Shown: piece after piece, positions 9,041-17,206 of the stretch
How positions within the stretch are numbered: the first letter of the stretch is position 1
Layout: the number at the start of each line of letters is the position of its first letter
Origin: Methylophilaceae bacterium
Lineage (GTDB): Bacteria > Pseudomonadota > Gammaproteobacteria > Burkholderiales > Methylophilaceae
Assembly (NCBI GenBank): GCA_014378915.1
Contig: JACMMS010000069.1
Location: 1-59,672, forward strand
DNA: 59,672 nucleotides
Direction of reading: 5' to 3'
The notes under the pieces: model-generated
The model's input: only the letters and a program-made list of their open reading frames with translations
What the model was told of the DNA's origin: nothing
The model's database searches: none
Program-made: the position numbers and the translations under genes

Positions 9041-9601
9041 TCAGTCAATCAAGAGTATTTCAGGTTTTTTGCGTGGAACCGGAGCTGCTGGTGATTTTGG
9101 ATGCCCAACAATAATGGGGGCTACAGATACCCACCCTTCCGGCACGCCAAGTAATTTTTTACCCTCTGCTGAATTGAGAAAATTTTGTGCTAAACCAATC
9201 CAACAGCTGCCAAGCCCTGCGGCAAAGGCAGCCAGCATTAGGTTTTGAGCCGCTAAGGCACAATCTTCTATCACTTCGGAGCCATCTGCATTTGCTGAAA
9301 TCAAAATTAACACAGGCGCATGATAGAAAATATGAAATTTCGGGTCTTGAAGATACGATTGCAACTGGTCAAAATGCAAAGGTGGCGTAATTGTTTTAAG
9401 CACTAACGCTTTAGAGACTTCCGAAATTTGATCTAATAGTTTTTGATTACGCAACACCGTAAAAGTCCACGGCTGCACATTCTTCGCGCTTGGCGCTTCC
9501 ATAGCAGCATGAATTAGCTGGGTAACGGTTAATTCATCAAGCGATTCTGTTGTGTATTCACGCACGGCGCGGCGGCCTGTGATTGCTTCATTAAGATCCA
9601 T
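9041..9601 (-). CDS. Nitroreductase family protein
   Basis: FMN-dependent nitroreductase-fold oxidoreductase of 186 residues. Motifs are TGRRAVREY near the start (FMN phosphate contact), APSAKNVQPW, and the later GLGSCWIGLA. The ATG at 9601 is favoured over the GTG one codon earlier because AAAGGA lies 7 bases before it. Family members reduce nitroaromatics, quinones or flavins; the physiological substrate is unknown. It stands alone, convergent with copA. Confidence 0.88.
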   Translation of the reverse strand: MDLNEAITGRRAVREYTTESLDELTVTQLIHAAMEAPSAKNVQPWTFTVLRNQKLLDQISEVSKALVLKTITPPLHFDQLQSYLQDPKFHIFYHAPVLILISANADGSEVIEDCALAAQNLMLAAFAAGLGSCWIGLAQNFLNSAEGKKLLGVPEGWVSVAPIIVGHPKSPAAPVPRKKPEILLID

Positions 9602-9665
9602 CACTTAATCCTTTCTAAACATTTTCTTAACATAGGTATGCATTAATGATTTGCAGATAATTTGC

Positions 9666-9821
9666 CTATCGCGCGCCTTTGTGATCCTTTTGGCCATCAT
9701 TTTTATGATTGCCAGTGACCTCTGACGCTTCGGCCTGCTGTTTTTGTTTTTTAGCCGCTTCACTATTTGAAGGTTTAATGAGCGAAGGATTTGATTGCTG
9801 CTTTTTTATGTGTTGTGTCAT
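9666..9821 (-). CDS. Small hydrophilic Lys/Gln-rich orphan protein, 51 residues
   Basis: An ORF of 51 codons starting ATG at 9821, preceded by GGAGATTTCC, a proper ribosome-binding site. The product is highly charged and predicted disordered, with segments SEAAKKQKQQAEASE and NHKNDGQKDHKGAR. It has no membrane segment and no cysteine. No family is recognised. It sits upstream of the nitroreductase on the same strand with a 64-base gap. The good Shine-Dalgarno and in-frame length argue for a real gene, but there is no homology support. Confidence 0.5.
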   Translation of the reverse strand: MTQHIKKQQSNPSLIKPSNSEAAKKQKQQAEASEVTGNHKNDGQKDHKGAR

Positions 9822-9988
9822 GGAAATCTCCAATCGATTTTTTTAGGGTTTACTACACTCTATCAAATTTACGATACTCGCGAAAAATTGACAAAGCTGT
9901 GCGTTACCGCACCCAATAGTTGAATTTAGTGGCACTATTTAAATTATTTGATCTCAAGCTCGAATCAAACATTAACTATGCAATCATC

Positions 9989-10060
9989 AGGATGGCAATT
10001 TCTATGATAATTAATAATATCTCGATCTTATGTGCCTTGCCGTACAGATTAGGCCATCCT
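9989..10060. repeat. Long-range inverted repeat upstream of BON gene
   Basis: AGGATGGC at 9989-9996 is matched by GCCATCCT at 10053-10060, enclosing an AT-rich 56-base segment. It could form a large stem-loop or mark two half-sites for a regulator. It lies 46 bases before the BON-protein start, next to a second hairpin. Confidence 0.35.
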
Positions 10061-10065
10061 TAATG

Positions 10066-10092
10066 GTGAATAATTGGTTTTAAATTATTCAC
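10066..10092. promoter_or_regulatory. 10-bp inverted repeat in the leader of the BON-domain gene
   Basis: GTGAATAATT (10066-10075) and AATTATTCAC (10083-10092) are perfect inverted repeats with a 7-base loop, ending just before the ribosome-binding site CGGAGA and 13 bases before the ATG. The position suits either an operator or an RNA hairpin controlling translation. No T-run follows, so it is not a terminator. Confidence 0.5.
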
Positions 10093-10105
10093 ATCGGAGA
10101 ATTTC

Positions 10106-10429
10106 ATGAATACTAAACTCGCATTCAGCGTTATCGTAATAGCCAGCCTTAGCTTTCCAGTGCTAGGGTACTCAGCTGATGCAGAAACTCATAAAACTAA
10201 AAATTACATAAAAGACTCAGTCATCACCAGCAAAATCAAAAAAAATTTAGCTGAAGAAAAGCTATCGAGCTTGGTTCATATTAAGGTGGATACTGATGCG
10301 GCTGGTGAGGTGACATTAAGCGGCAAGGTTGAAACTCAAGAGTTGGCCGATAAAGCGCTATCTATTGCACAAGCAGTTGAGGGCGTTAGCTCTGTTAAGA
10401 GCGAGCTTAAGATAGAGCCAAAGAAATAG
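10106..10429 (+). CDS. Periplasmic BON-domain protein (OsmY-like)
   Basis: A 107-residue protein with a signal peptide (residues 1-24, SLSFPVLGYSADA) and one BON domain (about 37-104: VITSKIKKNLAEEK to VTLSGKVETQELADKAL and VEGVSSVKSELKI). BON domains bind phospholipid or envelope components and are common in osmotic or envelope stress proteins. OsmY has two such domains; this has one. The ribosome-binding site GGAGAATTTC is clear. A hairpin in the leader suggests regulation. Confidence 0.85.
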   Translation: MNTKLAFSVIVIASLSFPVLGYSADAETHKTKNYIKDSVITSKIKKNLAEEKLSSLVHIKVDTDAAGEVTLSGKVETQELADKALSIAQAVEGVSSVKSELKIEPKK

Positions 10430-10546
10430 TCAGTAAGAAGAAAAAATAATCCTTTTCATGCAGTTCTAAAAAATTCTGGCACAACAATGAACGTATCACT
10501 TAAGTGTAGTTATAAAAAGCATATTTAAACTAAAGCCTAAGATTTT

Positions 10547-11248
10547 ATGACTACTAAGGTGATGGCATATCCAAATTTATCATTAGATATCAATGACATG
10601 GTCGTTTATACTGAAGCAAATTCAAAGTTAATGCCCATTACAGCACTATTCGTTGATATAGGCGGCGTATTGCTAACTGATGGGTGGAATCACGATGCCC
10701 GTGCACTTGCAGCAAAAACCTTTGACTTGGATTGGACGGAGATGGAAATTCGGCATCGGCTGAATTTTGCCACCTATGAAGAAGGAAAAATCACGTTAGA
10801 GAAATACCTTGAGCGTACTGTTTTTTATACTGAGCGCTCATTCAGTGTAGATAAGTTTACTGAATTCATGTTTGCTCAATCTGAGCCATATCCTTTGATG
10901 ATTGACTTGATACGACACCTTAAGAAAAAGTATGGATTAAAAATCATCGTTGTGAGTAACGAGGCGCGAGAGTTGAACCTACATCGCATTCAAAAATTTA
11001 AGTTAAATGAATTTATCGATGGATTCATCTCTTCATGCTTTGTACATATTCGCAAGCCGGATGAAGATATCTTTAAGCTTGCGTTAGACATTTCTCAGTG
11101 CGCGAGCAACCAAATTATCTACATTGAAAATACGCCCATGTTTGTGCAAATTGCAGAGGGCTTAGGCATAAAAAGTATTTTGCACCAAGAGTATCAATCA
11201 ACCGCTTTGCAGCTTGCTGTATGGGGTTTGAATCATCAAGAGCATTAA
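10547..11248 (+). CDS. HAD-superfamily hydrolase (YihX-like phosphatase)
   Basis: A 233-residue haloacid-dehalogenase fold protein. Motif I is FVDIGGVLLTDG (Asp nucleophile, then Gly where many phosphatases have the second Asp), motif II VVSNEAREL, motif III Lys in IRKPDEDIF, and motif IV region IYIENTPMF, where Glu-Asn stands in place of the usual Asp-Asp. This pattern resembles the sugar-phosphatase YihX branch. The first 28 residues precede the fold and an alternative ATG lies at codon 29; neither start has a strong ribosome-binding site. It lies 94 bases before the phosphoketolase, so a role on sugar phosphates is plausible but inferred. Confidence 0.75.
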   Translation: MTTKVMAYPNLSLDINDMVVYTEANSKLMPITALFVDIGGVLLTDGWNHDARALAAKTFDLDWTEMEIRHRLNFATYEEGKITLEKYLERTVFYTERSFSVDKFTEFMFAQSEPYPLMIDLIRHLKKKYGLKIIVVSNEARELNLHRIQKFKLNEFIDGFISSCFVHIRKPDEDIFKLALDISQCASNQIIYIENTPMFVQIAEGLGIKSILHQEYQSTALQLAVWGLNHQEH

Positions 11249-11342
11249 GTAACAGTAACCCTGTGGGATGATGAGCTCATGATAGCCTAATATATTAAGA
11301 GTTTCATTGATTCTTAACCGCTCTTAACATCTGAGGTACATC

Positions 11343-13739
11343 ATGAAATCCCATACGCTTGCGCCCAAACTACTTAAAAAGATGGATGCCTACTGGCGCG
11401 CCGCCAATTATCTCTCAGTAGGCCAAATATATCTTTATGCTAACCCTCTGCTAAAGCGAAAGCTTAAACTCAGAGACATCAAACATATGCTATTGGGTCA
11501 CTGGGGAACTACACCGGGTCAAAATTTTATCTACGTGCACTTGAATCGGATAATCAAAAAATTCGATCTCAACATGATTTATATTTCTGGGCCTGGCCAT
11601 GGCGGTCCGGCAGTGGTGGCTAACACTTACCTTGAGGGTACTTATAGCGAAATTTACCCCAATATCAGTCAGGATGAGACCGGATTGCAGAAACTTTTTC
11701 TTCAGTTCTCGTTCCCTGGGGGTATTCCAAGCCATGCTTCACCAGAATGCCCAGGGTCGATACACGAAGGTGGTGAGTTGGGTTATTCACTGAGTCATGC
11801 ATTTGGTGCAGCATTTGATAACCCGGATCTGGTAGTCGCTTGTGTTATCGGTGATGGAGAGGCTGAAACAGGGCCTTTGGCTACGTCTTGGCATTCCAAC
11901 AAATTTCTTGATCCCGTGACAGATGGCGCAGTATTGCCGATTCTTCACCTCAATGGTTATAAAATAGCTAATCCATCTATTCTCTCGAGAATTACCCGTA
12001 AAGAGCTTAAGCAGTTACTTAAGGGCTATGGCTGGACACCTTATTTCGTAGAAGGCCATGAACCTAGACTCATGCATGAAGCTATGGCTACAGCGCTAGA
12101 TAAAGTGATCAAGAAAATCAAGAAAATTCAGCAAAATGCTCGTATCTCAACTTTAACCAAAACCAACTTTACTAGAACCCATTTTACTCGACCATGCTGG
12201 CCGATGATTGTGCTTAGCTCGCCTAAAGGCTGGACTGGGCCTAAAAGTGTTGATGGGGTAATGATAGAGGGTACATTTCGCGCACATCAAGTACCACTGC
12301 CGGTTGATAGCACTCATCCTGAGCATCTCCAACAATTAGAAACTTGGCTCAAAAGTTACAAACCAGAGGAGCTTTTTGATGAAGAAGGCCGTTTTATTGC
12401 AGAACTGGCAGATCTAGCGCCTAAAGGTCTGCATCGTATGGGGGCAAATCCACATGCCAATGGCGGCATACTACTACAAGATTTAGTCATGCCAGAATTC
12501 AGAAAATATGCGGTTAATGTTGAAAGCCCAGGAGCATCTAATGCAGCGGATACCCATCAATTAGGAGTGTTCCTTCGGGATATCATTAAACTCAATGAAG
12601 AATATCGCAACTTCAGAATTTTTGGGCCTGATGAAACACTATCAAACAGATTGAATGCCGTTTTTGAAGTGACTAATAGGCAGTGGAATGCGCAAACGCA
12701 AAAGCATGATGAATTTCTTGCACCTGATGGTCGAGTCATGGAAGTGCTAAGTGAACACCAATGCGAAGGCTGGCTGGAAGGATACTTACTCACTGGTCGG
12801 CATGGCTTATTCAATTGCTATGAGGCGTTTATTCATATTATTGATTCTATGTTTAATCAACACGCCAAATGGCTAAAGGTCACAACAGCATTGCCTTGGA
12901 GGCGAGATATTGCTTCGTTAAATTACTTGCTGGCATCGCATGTGTGGCAGCAAATGCATAATGGTTTTACCCATCAAGATCCGGGTTTTATTAATCATGT
13001 GATCAACAAAAAAGCCTCTATCGTGCGCGTATATCTGCCGCCCGATGCTAACTGCCTGCTATCTGTGATGGACCATTGTTTACGCAGCAGAAATTATGTC
13101 AATGTGGTCATTGGGGGAAAGTATCAAGCGCCACAATGGCTGACGATGGAGCACGCCGTTAAGCATTGCGCTGCTGGTATCGGTATTTGGTCATGGGCTG
13201 GTACAAGCACTGAAAAACTAGCCGAGCCAGATGTTGTAATGGCCTGTTGCGGTGATGTACCCACCCTTGAGACGTTAGCGGCTGTTTCTATCCTGCGCGC
13301 TCATTTACCCAGCCTTAATATTCGGGTTGTTAATGTGGTGGATTTAATGAAACTGGAACCGAATAGCGTGCATCCTCACGGTTTAACTGATCAAGCTTTC
13401 GATAAATTCTTCACCGAAGATAAACCCGTTATTTTCGCTTTTCATGGTTACCCCACGCTTATACACAAGCTGACATACCGTCGCACCAACCACAATAATA
13501 TCCACGTCCATGGGTATAAGGAGGAGGGCACGATTACTACCCCATTTGATATGACAGTATTGAATGAGTTAGACCGCTTCCATTTGGTGATAGATGCCAT
13601 TGACCGCCTGCCACAAATTGGTAAAAATGGGGCTAGTTTAAAAAATCAACTTAAACAAAAGCTAATCGAGCACAAAGCCTATATCAACAAGCATGGTCAA
13701 GATATGCCAGAAATTAGGCATTGGAAGTGGGGTAACTAG
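11343..13739 (+). CDS. xfp: Xylulose-5-phosphate/fructose-6-phosphate phosphoketolase
   Basis: Thiamine-diphosphate enzyme of 798 residues, full length for the family. It splits xylulose-5-P to acetyl-P plus glyceraldehyde-3-P, and in many members also fructose-6-P to acetyl-P plus erythrose-4-P. Signatures are [17 protein letters not shown], the ThDP motif [30 protein letters not shown], and [19 protein letters not shown]. Relative to typical members a short extra Thr/Asn-rich stretch ([14 protein letters not shown]) precedes this last motif. The start has GAGGTACATC before it. The aldolase/isomerase fusion begins 2 bases after its stop, so the two are almost certainly one transcript. Confidence 0.95.
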   Translation: MKSHTLAPKLLKKMDAYWRAANYLSVGQIYLYANPLLKRKLKLRDIKHMLLGHWGTTPGQNFIYVHLNRIIKKFDLNMIYISGPGHGGPAVVANTYLEGTYSEIYPNISQDETGLQKLFLQFSFPGGIPSHASPECPGSIHEGGELGYSLSHAFGAAFDNPDLVVACVIGDGEAETGPLATSWHSNKFLDPVTDGAVLPILHLNGYKIANPSILSRITRKELKQLLKGYGWTPYFVEGHEPRLMHEAMATALDKVIKKIKKIQQNARISTLTKTNFTRTHFTRPCWPMIVLSSPKGWTGPKSVDGVMIEGTFRAHQVPLPVDSTHPEHLQQLETWLKSYKPEELFDEEGRFIAELADLAPKGLHRMGANPHANGGILLQDLVMPEFRKYAVNVESPGASNAADTHQLGVFLRDIIKLNEEYRNFRIFGPDETLSNRLNAVFEVTNRQWNAQTQKHDEFLAPDGRVMEVLSEHQCEGWLEGYLLTGRHGLFNCYEAFIHIIDSMFNQHAKWLKVTTALPWRRDIASLNYLLASHVWQQMHNGFTHQDPGFINHVINKKASIVRVYLPPDANCLLSVMDHCLRSRNYVNVVIGGKYQAPQWLTMEHAVKHCAAGIGIWSWAGTSTEKLAEPDVVMACCGDVPTLETLAAVSILRAHLPSLNIRVVNVVDLMKLEPNSVHPHGLTDQAFDKFFTEDKPVIFAFHGYPTLIHKLTYRRTNHNNIHVHGYKEEGTITTPFDMTVLNELDRFHLVIDAIDRLPQIGKNGASLKNQLKQKLIEHKAYINKHGQDMPEIRHWKWGN

Positions 13740-13741
13740 CT

Positions 13742-15619
13742 ATGAATTTACAACGACTCACTGATACTGCAAAGCTTTTAGTCGGTGGGGATAAAGGCTT
13801 ATTGGCAATGGATGAAAGCAACCCAACCTGCAATAAGCGATTTTCCCCTCTAAATATCCCTCAAACAGAAGATTTTCGGCGTGCTTGGCGTGAGTTAATT
13901 TTAACCACGCCTCAGCTTGGCGATTACATCAGCGGTGTGATTCTGTATGACGAGACCATACGTCAGCGCAGTAAAGAAGGTATTGCTTTTGTTAAATTAA
14001 TTGCCGATGCTGGAATACTTATGGGCATTAAAGCAGACACAGGCACCGTTGATATGGAAGGCCACGCTGGTGAAAAAATCACGCAAGGTTTGGATGGCTT
14101 ACGTGAACGACTAGCTGAGTACGCCAAAATGGGTGCCCGTTTCGCGAAATGGCGTGCGGTATTTGCTATTGGTAATGGTATGCCGAGCCGCAGTTGTATT
14201 GAGGCCAATGCCCAAGCATTGGCGCGCTATGCAGCGTTATGTCAAGAAGCTGACTTGGTTGCCATTGTTGAGCCAGAAATTTTGATGCAAGGTGACCATA
14301 CATTGGAGCGATGCAAAGAAGTCACAGCAAACGTAATACGTGAAGTATTTATAAAGCTATATATTCAAGGAGTGTCTCTCGAAGGCATTATATTAAAGCC
14401 AAGCATGGTGCTGCCAGGAGCAAGTTGTTTAAATCAGGCAACTTTAGAAGAAATTGCTGATGCAACAGTGGAGTGTCTATTGCAAACGGTTCCCAAAGGT
14501 GTTCCCGCAATTGCCTTCTTATCGGGTGGGCAATCAGGGAACTTAGCCTCATCCCGACTCAATGCAATGAATATTAGGTTCAAGTCCTGCTTGCCTTGGC
14601 CCTTGTCATTTTCATTTGCACGCGCAATTCAAACCCCAGCCCTTGAGATTTGGGCTGGTAATGAGCTCAATATTGCCGCATCTCAACAGACACTTTTAAT
14701 GAGAGCAGCAGGTAATCAGGCTGCTCGTAAAGGTACTTTCACAAATGACATGATGATGGATGAAGCAGCTATGCTCGTATCGAGTTTAGGAGCTTCTGCT
14801 GCTGGCTATAGTAATCCCTTCACATCCGGTGCACGTCCGAAATTCGTTTTTGGTAACTGGAAAATGCATGGCAACCAACTTAAAGCTATCAATTTGGCCA
14901 GTGCCGTTGTTGATGGAATAACTCAAATTAAAAATACTTGGAAAAGCAATGTAGTGACAGCTATTTTCCCTCCATTTCCCTATTTGGGAGTAGTTGCGCC
15001 GATTCTGCAATCATCTTCAGTTACCTTGGGCGCTCAGAACCTATATCCAGAAATTGAGGGTGCATTTACTGGTGAGGTGAGCCCAATGATGTTATTGGAT
15101 ATGGGTTGTAAATTCGTCATTCTGGGGCATAGTGAGCGACGGCAAATGCTCGATGAAACCGACCAATTTATCAACAAAAAAGTCAGGGCAGCACTAGATG
15201 CTGGCCTTCAAATCGTGCTCTGCATTGGTGAAACCTTGAGCCAGCGCGAAAACAAACAAACCGAAACTATCCTTGATCATCAACTGATGCAAGGTTTGGA
15301 CGGTGTTTCTGGCGAGAGCATTTATCGCCTAATAATCGCGTACGAGCCAATATGGGCTATAGGCACGAATGGGCAACAAGCAACTCCGCAGCAACTTCAA
15401 GGAGAACAAAACTTTATCCGATATCGCGTAGGACAAATGTTTGGAGAACAATTAGCTCAGTCTTTGATCATACTCTATGGCGGGAGTGTGAACCCTGAAA
15501 ATGCCGCCCAGATATTCAATACCAAAGGCTTGGATGGCGTTTTGATTGGTACCGATAGTCTTAATGCTGAACAATTTTTGGCAATTATTAAAGCAGGTGA
15601 TTACCAATATCTTACTTAA
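13742..15619 (+). CDS. Fusion of class I fructose-bisphosphate aldolase and triosephosphate isomerase
   Basis: One uninterrupted 625-codon ORF encodes two glycolytic enzymes. Residues about 1-355 are a class I (Schiff-base) aldolase: AMDES (Asp24), MGIKADTG, FAKWRAV, IVEPEIL, and the Schiff-base Lys219 in LKPSMVLPG. A short linker (NPFTSGARP) follows. Residues about 366-625 are a complete triosephosphate isomerase: FGNWKMHG (Asn and Lys), ILGHSERR (His), AYEPIWAIGT (catalytic Glu) and LYGGSVNPENA. Every catalytic residue is visible in both halves, so both activities are expected. Together they would interconvert glyceraldehyde-3-P and DHAP and condense DHAP with G3P (to FBP) or perhaps erythrose-4-P (to SBP). 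It starts 2 bases after the phosphoketolase stop. Confidence 0.93.
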   Translation: MNLQRLTDTAKLLVGGDKGLLAMDESNPTCNKRFSPLNIPQTEDFRRAWRELILTTPQLGDYISGVILYDETIRQRSKEGIAFVKLIADAGILMGIKADTGTVDMEGHAGEKITQGLDGLRERLAEYAKMGARFAKWRAVFAIGNGMPSRSCIEANAQALARYAALCQEADLVAIVEPEILMQGDHTLERCKEVTANVIREVFIKLYIQGVSLEGIILKPSMVLPGASCLNQATLEEIADATVECLLQTVPKGVPAIAFLSGGQSGNLASSRLNAMNIRFKSCLPWPLSFSFARAIQTPALEIWAGNELNIAASQQTLLMRAAGNQAARKGTFTNDMMMDEAAMLVSSLGASAAGYSNPFTSGARPKFVFGNWKMHGNQLKAINLASAVVDGITQIKNTWKSNVVTAIFPPFPYLGVVAPILQSSSVTLGAQNLYPEIEGAFTGEVSPMMLLDMGCKFVILGHSERRQMLDETDQFINKKVRAALDAGLQIVLCIGETLSQRENKQTETILDHQLMQGLDGVSGESIYRLIIAYEPIWAIGTNGQQATPQQLQGEQNFIRYRVGQMFGEQLAQSLIILYGGSVNPENAAQIFNTKGLDGVLIGTDSLNAEQFLAIIKAGDYQYLT

Positions 15620-15689
15620 TAAAATCATGAGGTAAGTAACTTAACGTATTATTTTACATAATATACATTATGCGAAGTTATTGTGTGAC

Positions 15690-15713
15690 AAAAAGACACC
15701 GCTTTAAGGTGCC
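15690..15713 (-). terminator. Rho-independent terminator reading on the - strand
   Basis: Read on the - strand, GGCACC (15713-15708), a 7-base loop and GGTGTC (15700-15695) form a stem followed directly by TTTTT (15694-15690). It lies about 195 bases past the end of the BamE-like gene, further than a simple gene terminator would need to be. Confidence 0.6.
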
Positions 15714-15714
15714 T

Positions 15715-15883
15715 ATATGCAAAACTTAGTTATGGCATGATTTGTGAAGTTATCGTGACCCTTAAGCTCTAGGTATACCTGCTTTTCCCGCTATAACTCG
15801 GTGAGGAAAGCTTGACTACGTGCACCTAGCATGAATTGGTGATTAAGCTTGTAAAAAAGCAGAGTAATTAGCTCGGCTTTTTT
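15715..15883. ncRNA. Candidate structured RNA between convergent genes
   Basis: This stretch between the aldolase/isomerase gene and the BamE-like gene has no ORF of note but many complementary segments: AAGCT 15764-15768 with AGCTT 15846-15850, CTAGGT 15769-15774 with ACCTAG 15824-15829, and CACC with GGTG flanking 15823-15840. It is bounded by one terminator on each side. I match it to no known RNA family, and the strand is uncertain. It could also be just the 3' ends of the two flanking mRNAs. Confidence 0.3.
15853..15883. terminator. Bidirectional terminator hairpin
   Basis: AAAAAAGC (15853-15860) and GAG pair with CTC and GCTTTTTT (15876-15883), with one mismatch and a 7-base loop. The run of T follows on either strand, so it can end transcripts from both sides. 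It lies 25 bases past the stop of the BamE-like gene. Confidence 0.65.
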
Positions 15884-15907
15884 AATTTTCAACTTATTGT
15901 GCTTTGT

Positions 15908-16276
15908 TTATTTATTATTAAAAAAAGCAATATTCATTACGCGATCATTCATTAAAGTGACCTCAGTCTCTTTGTAAGTTCTTTTTGGGTCGTACTTCAC
16001 TAAGTTTTTGTAATACCACATTTCAATATTAACGCGCTTAGATTTACTGTCTTCTTTTTGGCCGACTACATTTTCTGCGTTAGTTGGCTTCACAGAAAGC
16101 TCTTTTCTTGCTGGCGCACCTAATTTCTCGACAATTATTTTTTTTGATTTACCACTAAAGCTGTTTAAAAACTCATCTTCTGTGTAGGTTTTAGGCCCTG
16201 CAACTGCGCTTAAGCTGCCTAATGATAGGCAAGCTAGCATGATAACGGTGGCTAATTTATTAAATGGTTTTTGCAT
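15908..16276 (-). CDS. Exported small protein, BamE/SmpA-like pattern
   Basis: A 122-residue protein with a signal peptide (residues 1-26, ending SAVAGPK). The mature part contains GKSKKIIVEKLGAPARKE followed by an aromatic WYYKNLV strand and a final VMNIAFFNNK strand. This helix-turn then strands pattern resembles the SmpA/OmlA/BamE fold. There is no lipobox Cys, so it would be soluble in the periplasm. The fold assignment is inference. It stands alone, 111 bases beyond the MBL-fold hydrolase end. Confidence 0.6.
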   Translation of the reverse strand: MQKPFNKLATVIMLACLSLGSLSAVAGPKTYTEDEFLNSFSGKSKKIIVEKLGAPARKELSVKPTNAENVVGQKEDSKSKRVNIEMWYYKNLVKYDPKRTYKETEVTLMNDRVMNIAFFNNK

Positions 16277-16387
16277 TTGGTGTCCTTAATAGTGCCTGCT
16301 AAATATTGTCTGATAGATCATTTCAAAAGCATTATTTTAAGCTATTTACAAGAAATTACTCCTTAGTTTTTTTAGAGCTATGTTACT

Positions 16388-17185
16388 TTACGCCGCTGGT
16401 GAGTCTAACCTAAGCCCATCATACCCAACGTGAATCGCTGCATTTTGTTGACTGCCTGTTTGATGATGAACCAATATCTGGCTTAACGCATCAAACTCAA
16501 GTTCGTGAGTCATGTGGATCATAAAAGTGTTTTTAGCTTTTATTCGATTAGCATACTGCATACTTTGTTCTAAATTAACGTGGGTTGGGTGTGGTTGATG
16601 GCGCAAGCAATCTAACAGCAGAATATCTAAGTCTTGCAATAACTCAAATGAAGCTTCTGGAATTTCAGATACGTCGGTTAAATAAGCAATATTACCAATG
16701 CGGTAGCCAAAAATATCACTACGGCCATGTTTAACTGGGATAGGTGTAACGAGCTTACCAAACAAATTAAAAGAACTGCTAATCGCGTTAATGCTTAATA
16801 CTGGTAAATCCCAAAAGTCGCATGGCTCACGCAATGTATAGCCAAATTTACTGGTGATATGCTCGACTACATCTTGCTTGGCATACAATGGTATCTGTTT
16901 GCGCTGTAACTGGCAAAATGCTCGTAAATCATCAATGCCATGTAAGTGGTCAGCGTGACTGTGGGTGTAAAGTACGGCATCCACGCGTGTGAGCTCTTCT
17001 CTTAACGCTTGAATACGTAAATCAGGGCCTGTATCAATCAGAATGACTTCGCCACTATCTAAGGTGATGATGCTAGAGCAACGCGTTCTTTTATTACGTG
17101 AGTTAGTAGATATGCAAGTGCTGCATGTGCAACCGACTGCCGGGGTACCTGCACTAGAGCCAACGCCAAGCATGGTTATTTGCAT
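16388..17185 (-). CDS. MBL-fold metallo-hydrolase (PhnP-like)
   Basis: Metallo-beta-lactamase fold hydrolase of 265 residues. The metal-binding motif HSHADHLHGIDD is at about residue 75, with further ligands in KHGRSDIFGY, TDVSE and HMTHEL. Near the N-terminus are four cysteines (CTCSTC and Cys in RCSSI), a feature of the PhnP/YycJ-like branch that may bind an extra zinc. Members hydrolyse phosphodiesters, for example cyclic ribose phosphates or nucleic acid ends. It follows tatD by 21 bases on the same strand and likely shares its transcript. Confidence 0.85.
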   Translation of the reverse strand: MQITMLGVGSSAGTPAVGCTCSTCISTNSRNKRTRCSSIITLDSGEVILIDTGPDLRIQALREELTRVDAVLYTHSHADHLHGIDDLRAFCQLQRKQIPLYAKQDVVEHITSKFGYTLREPCDFWDLPVLSINAISSSFNLFGKLVTPIPVKHGRSDIFGYRIGNIAYLTDVSEIPEASFELLQDLDILLLDCLRHQPHPTHVNLEQSMQYANRIKAKNTFMIHMTHELEFDALSQILVHHQTGSQQNAAIHVGYDGLRLDSPAA

Positions 17186-17206
17186 TCTGGGGCCTTTATG
17201 TCAGTC

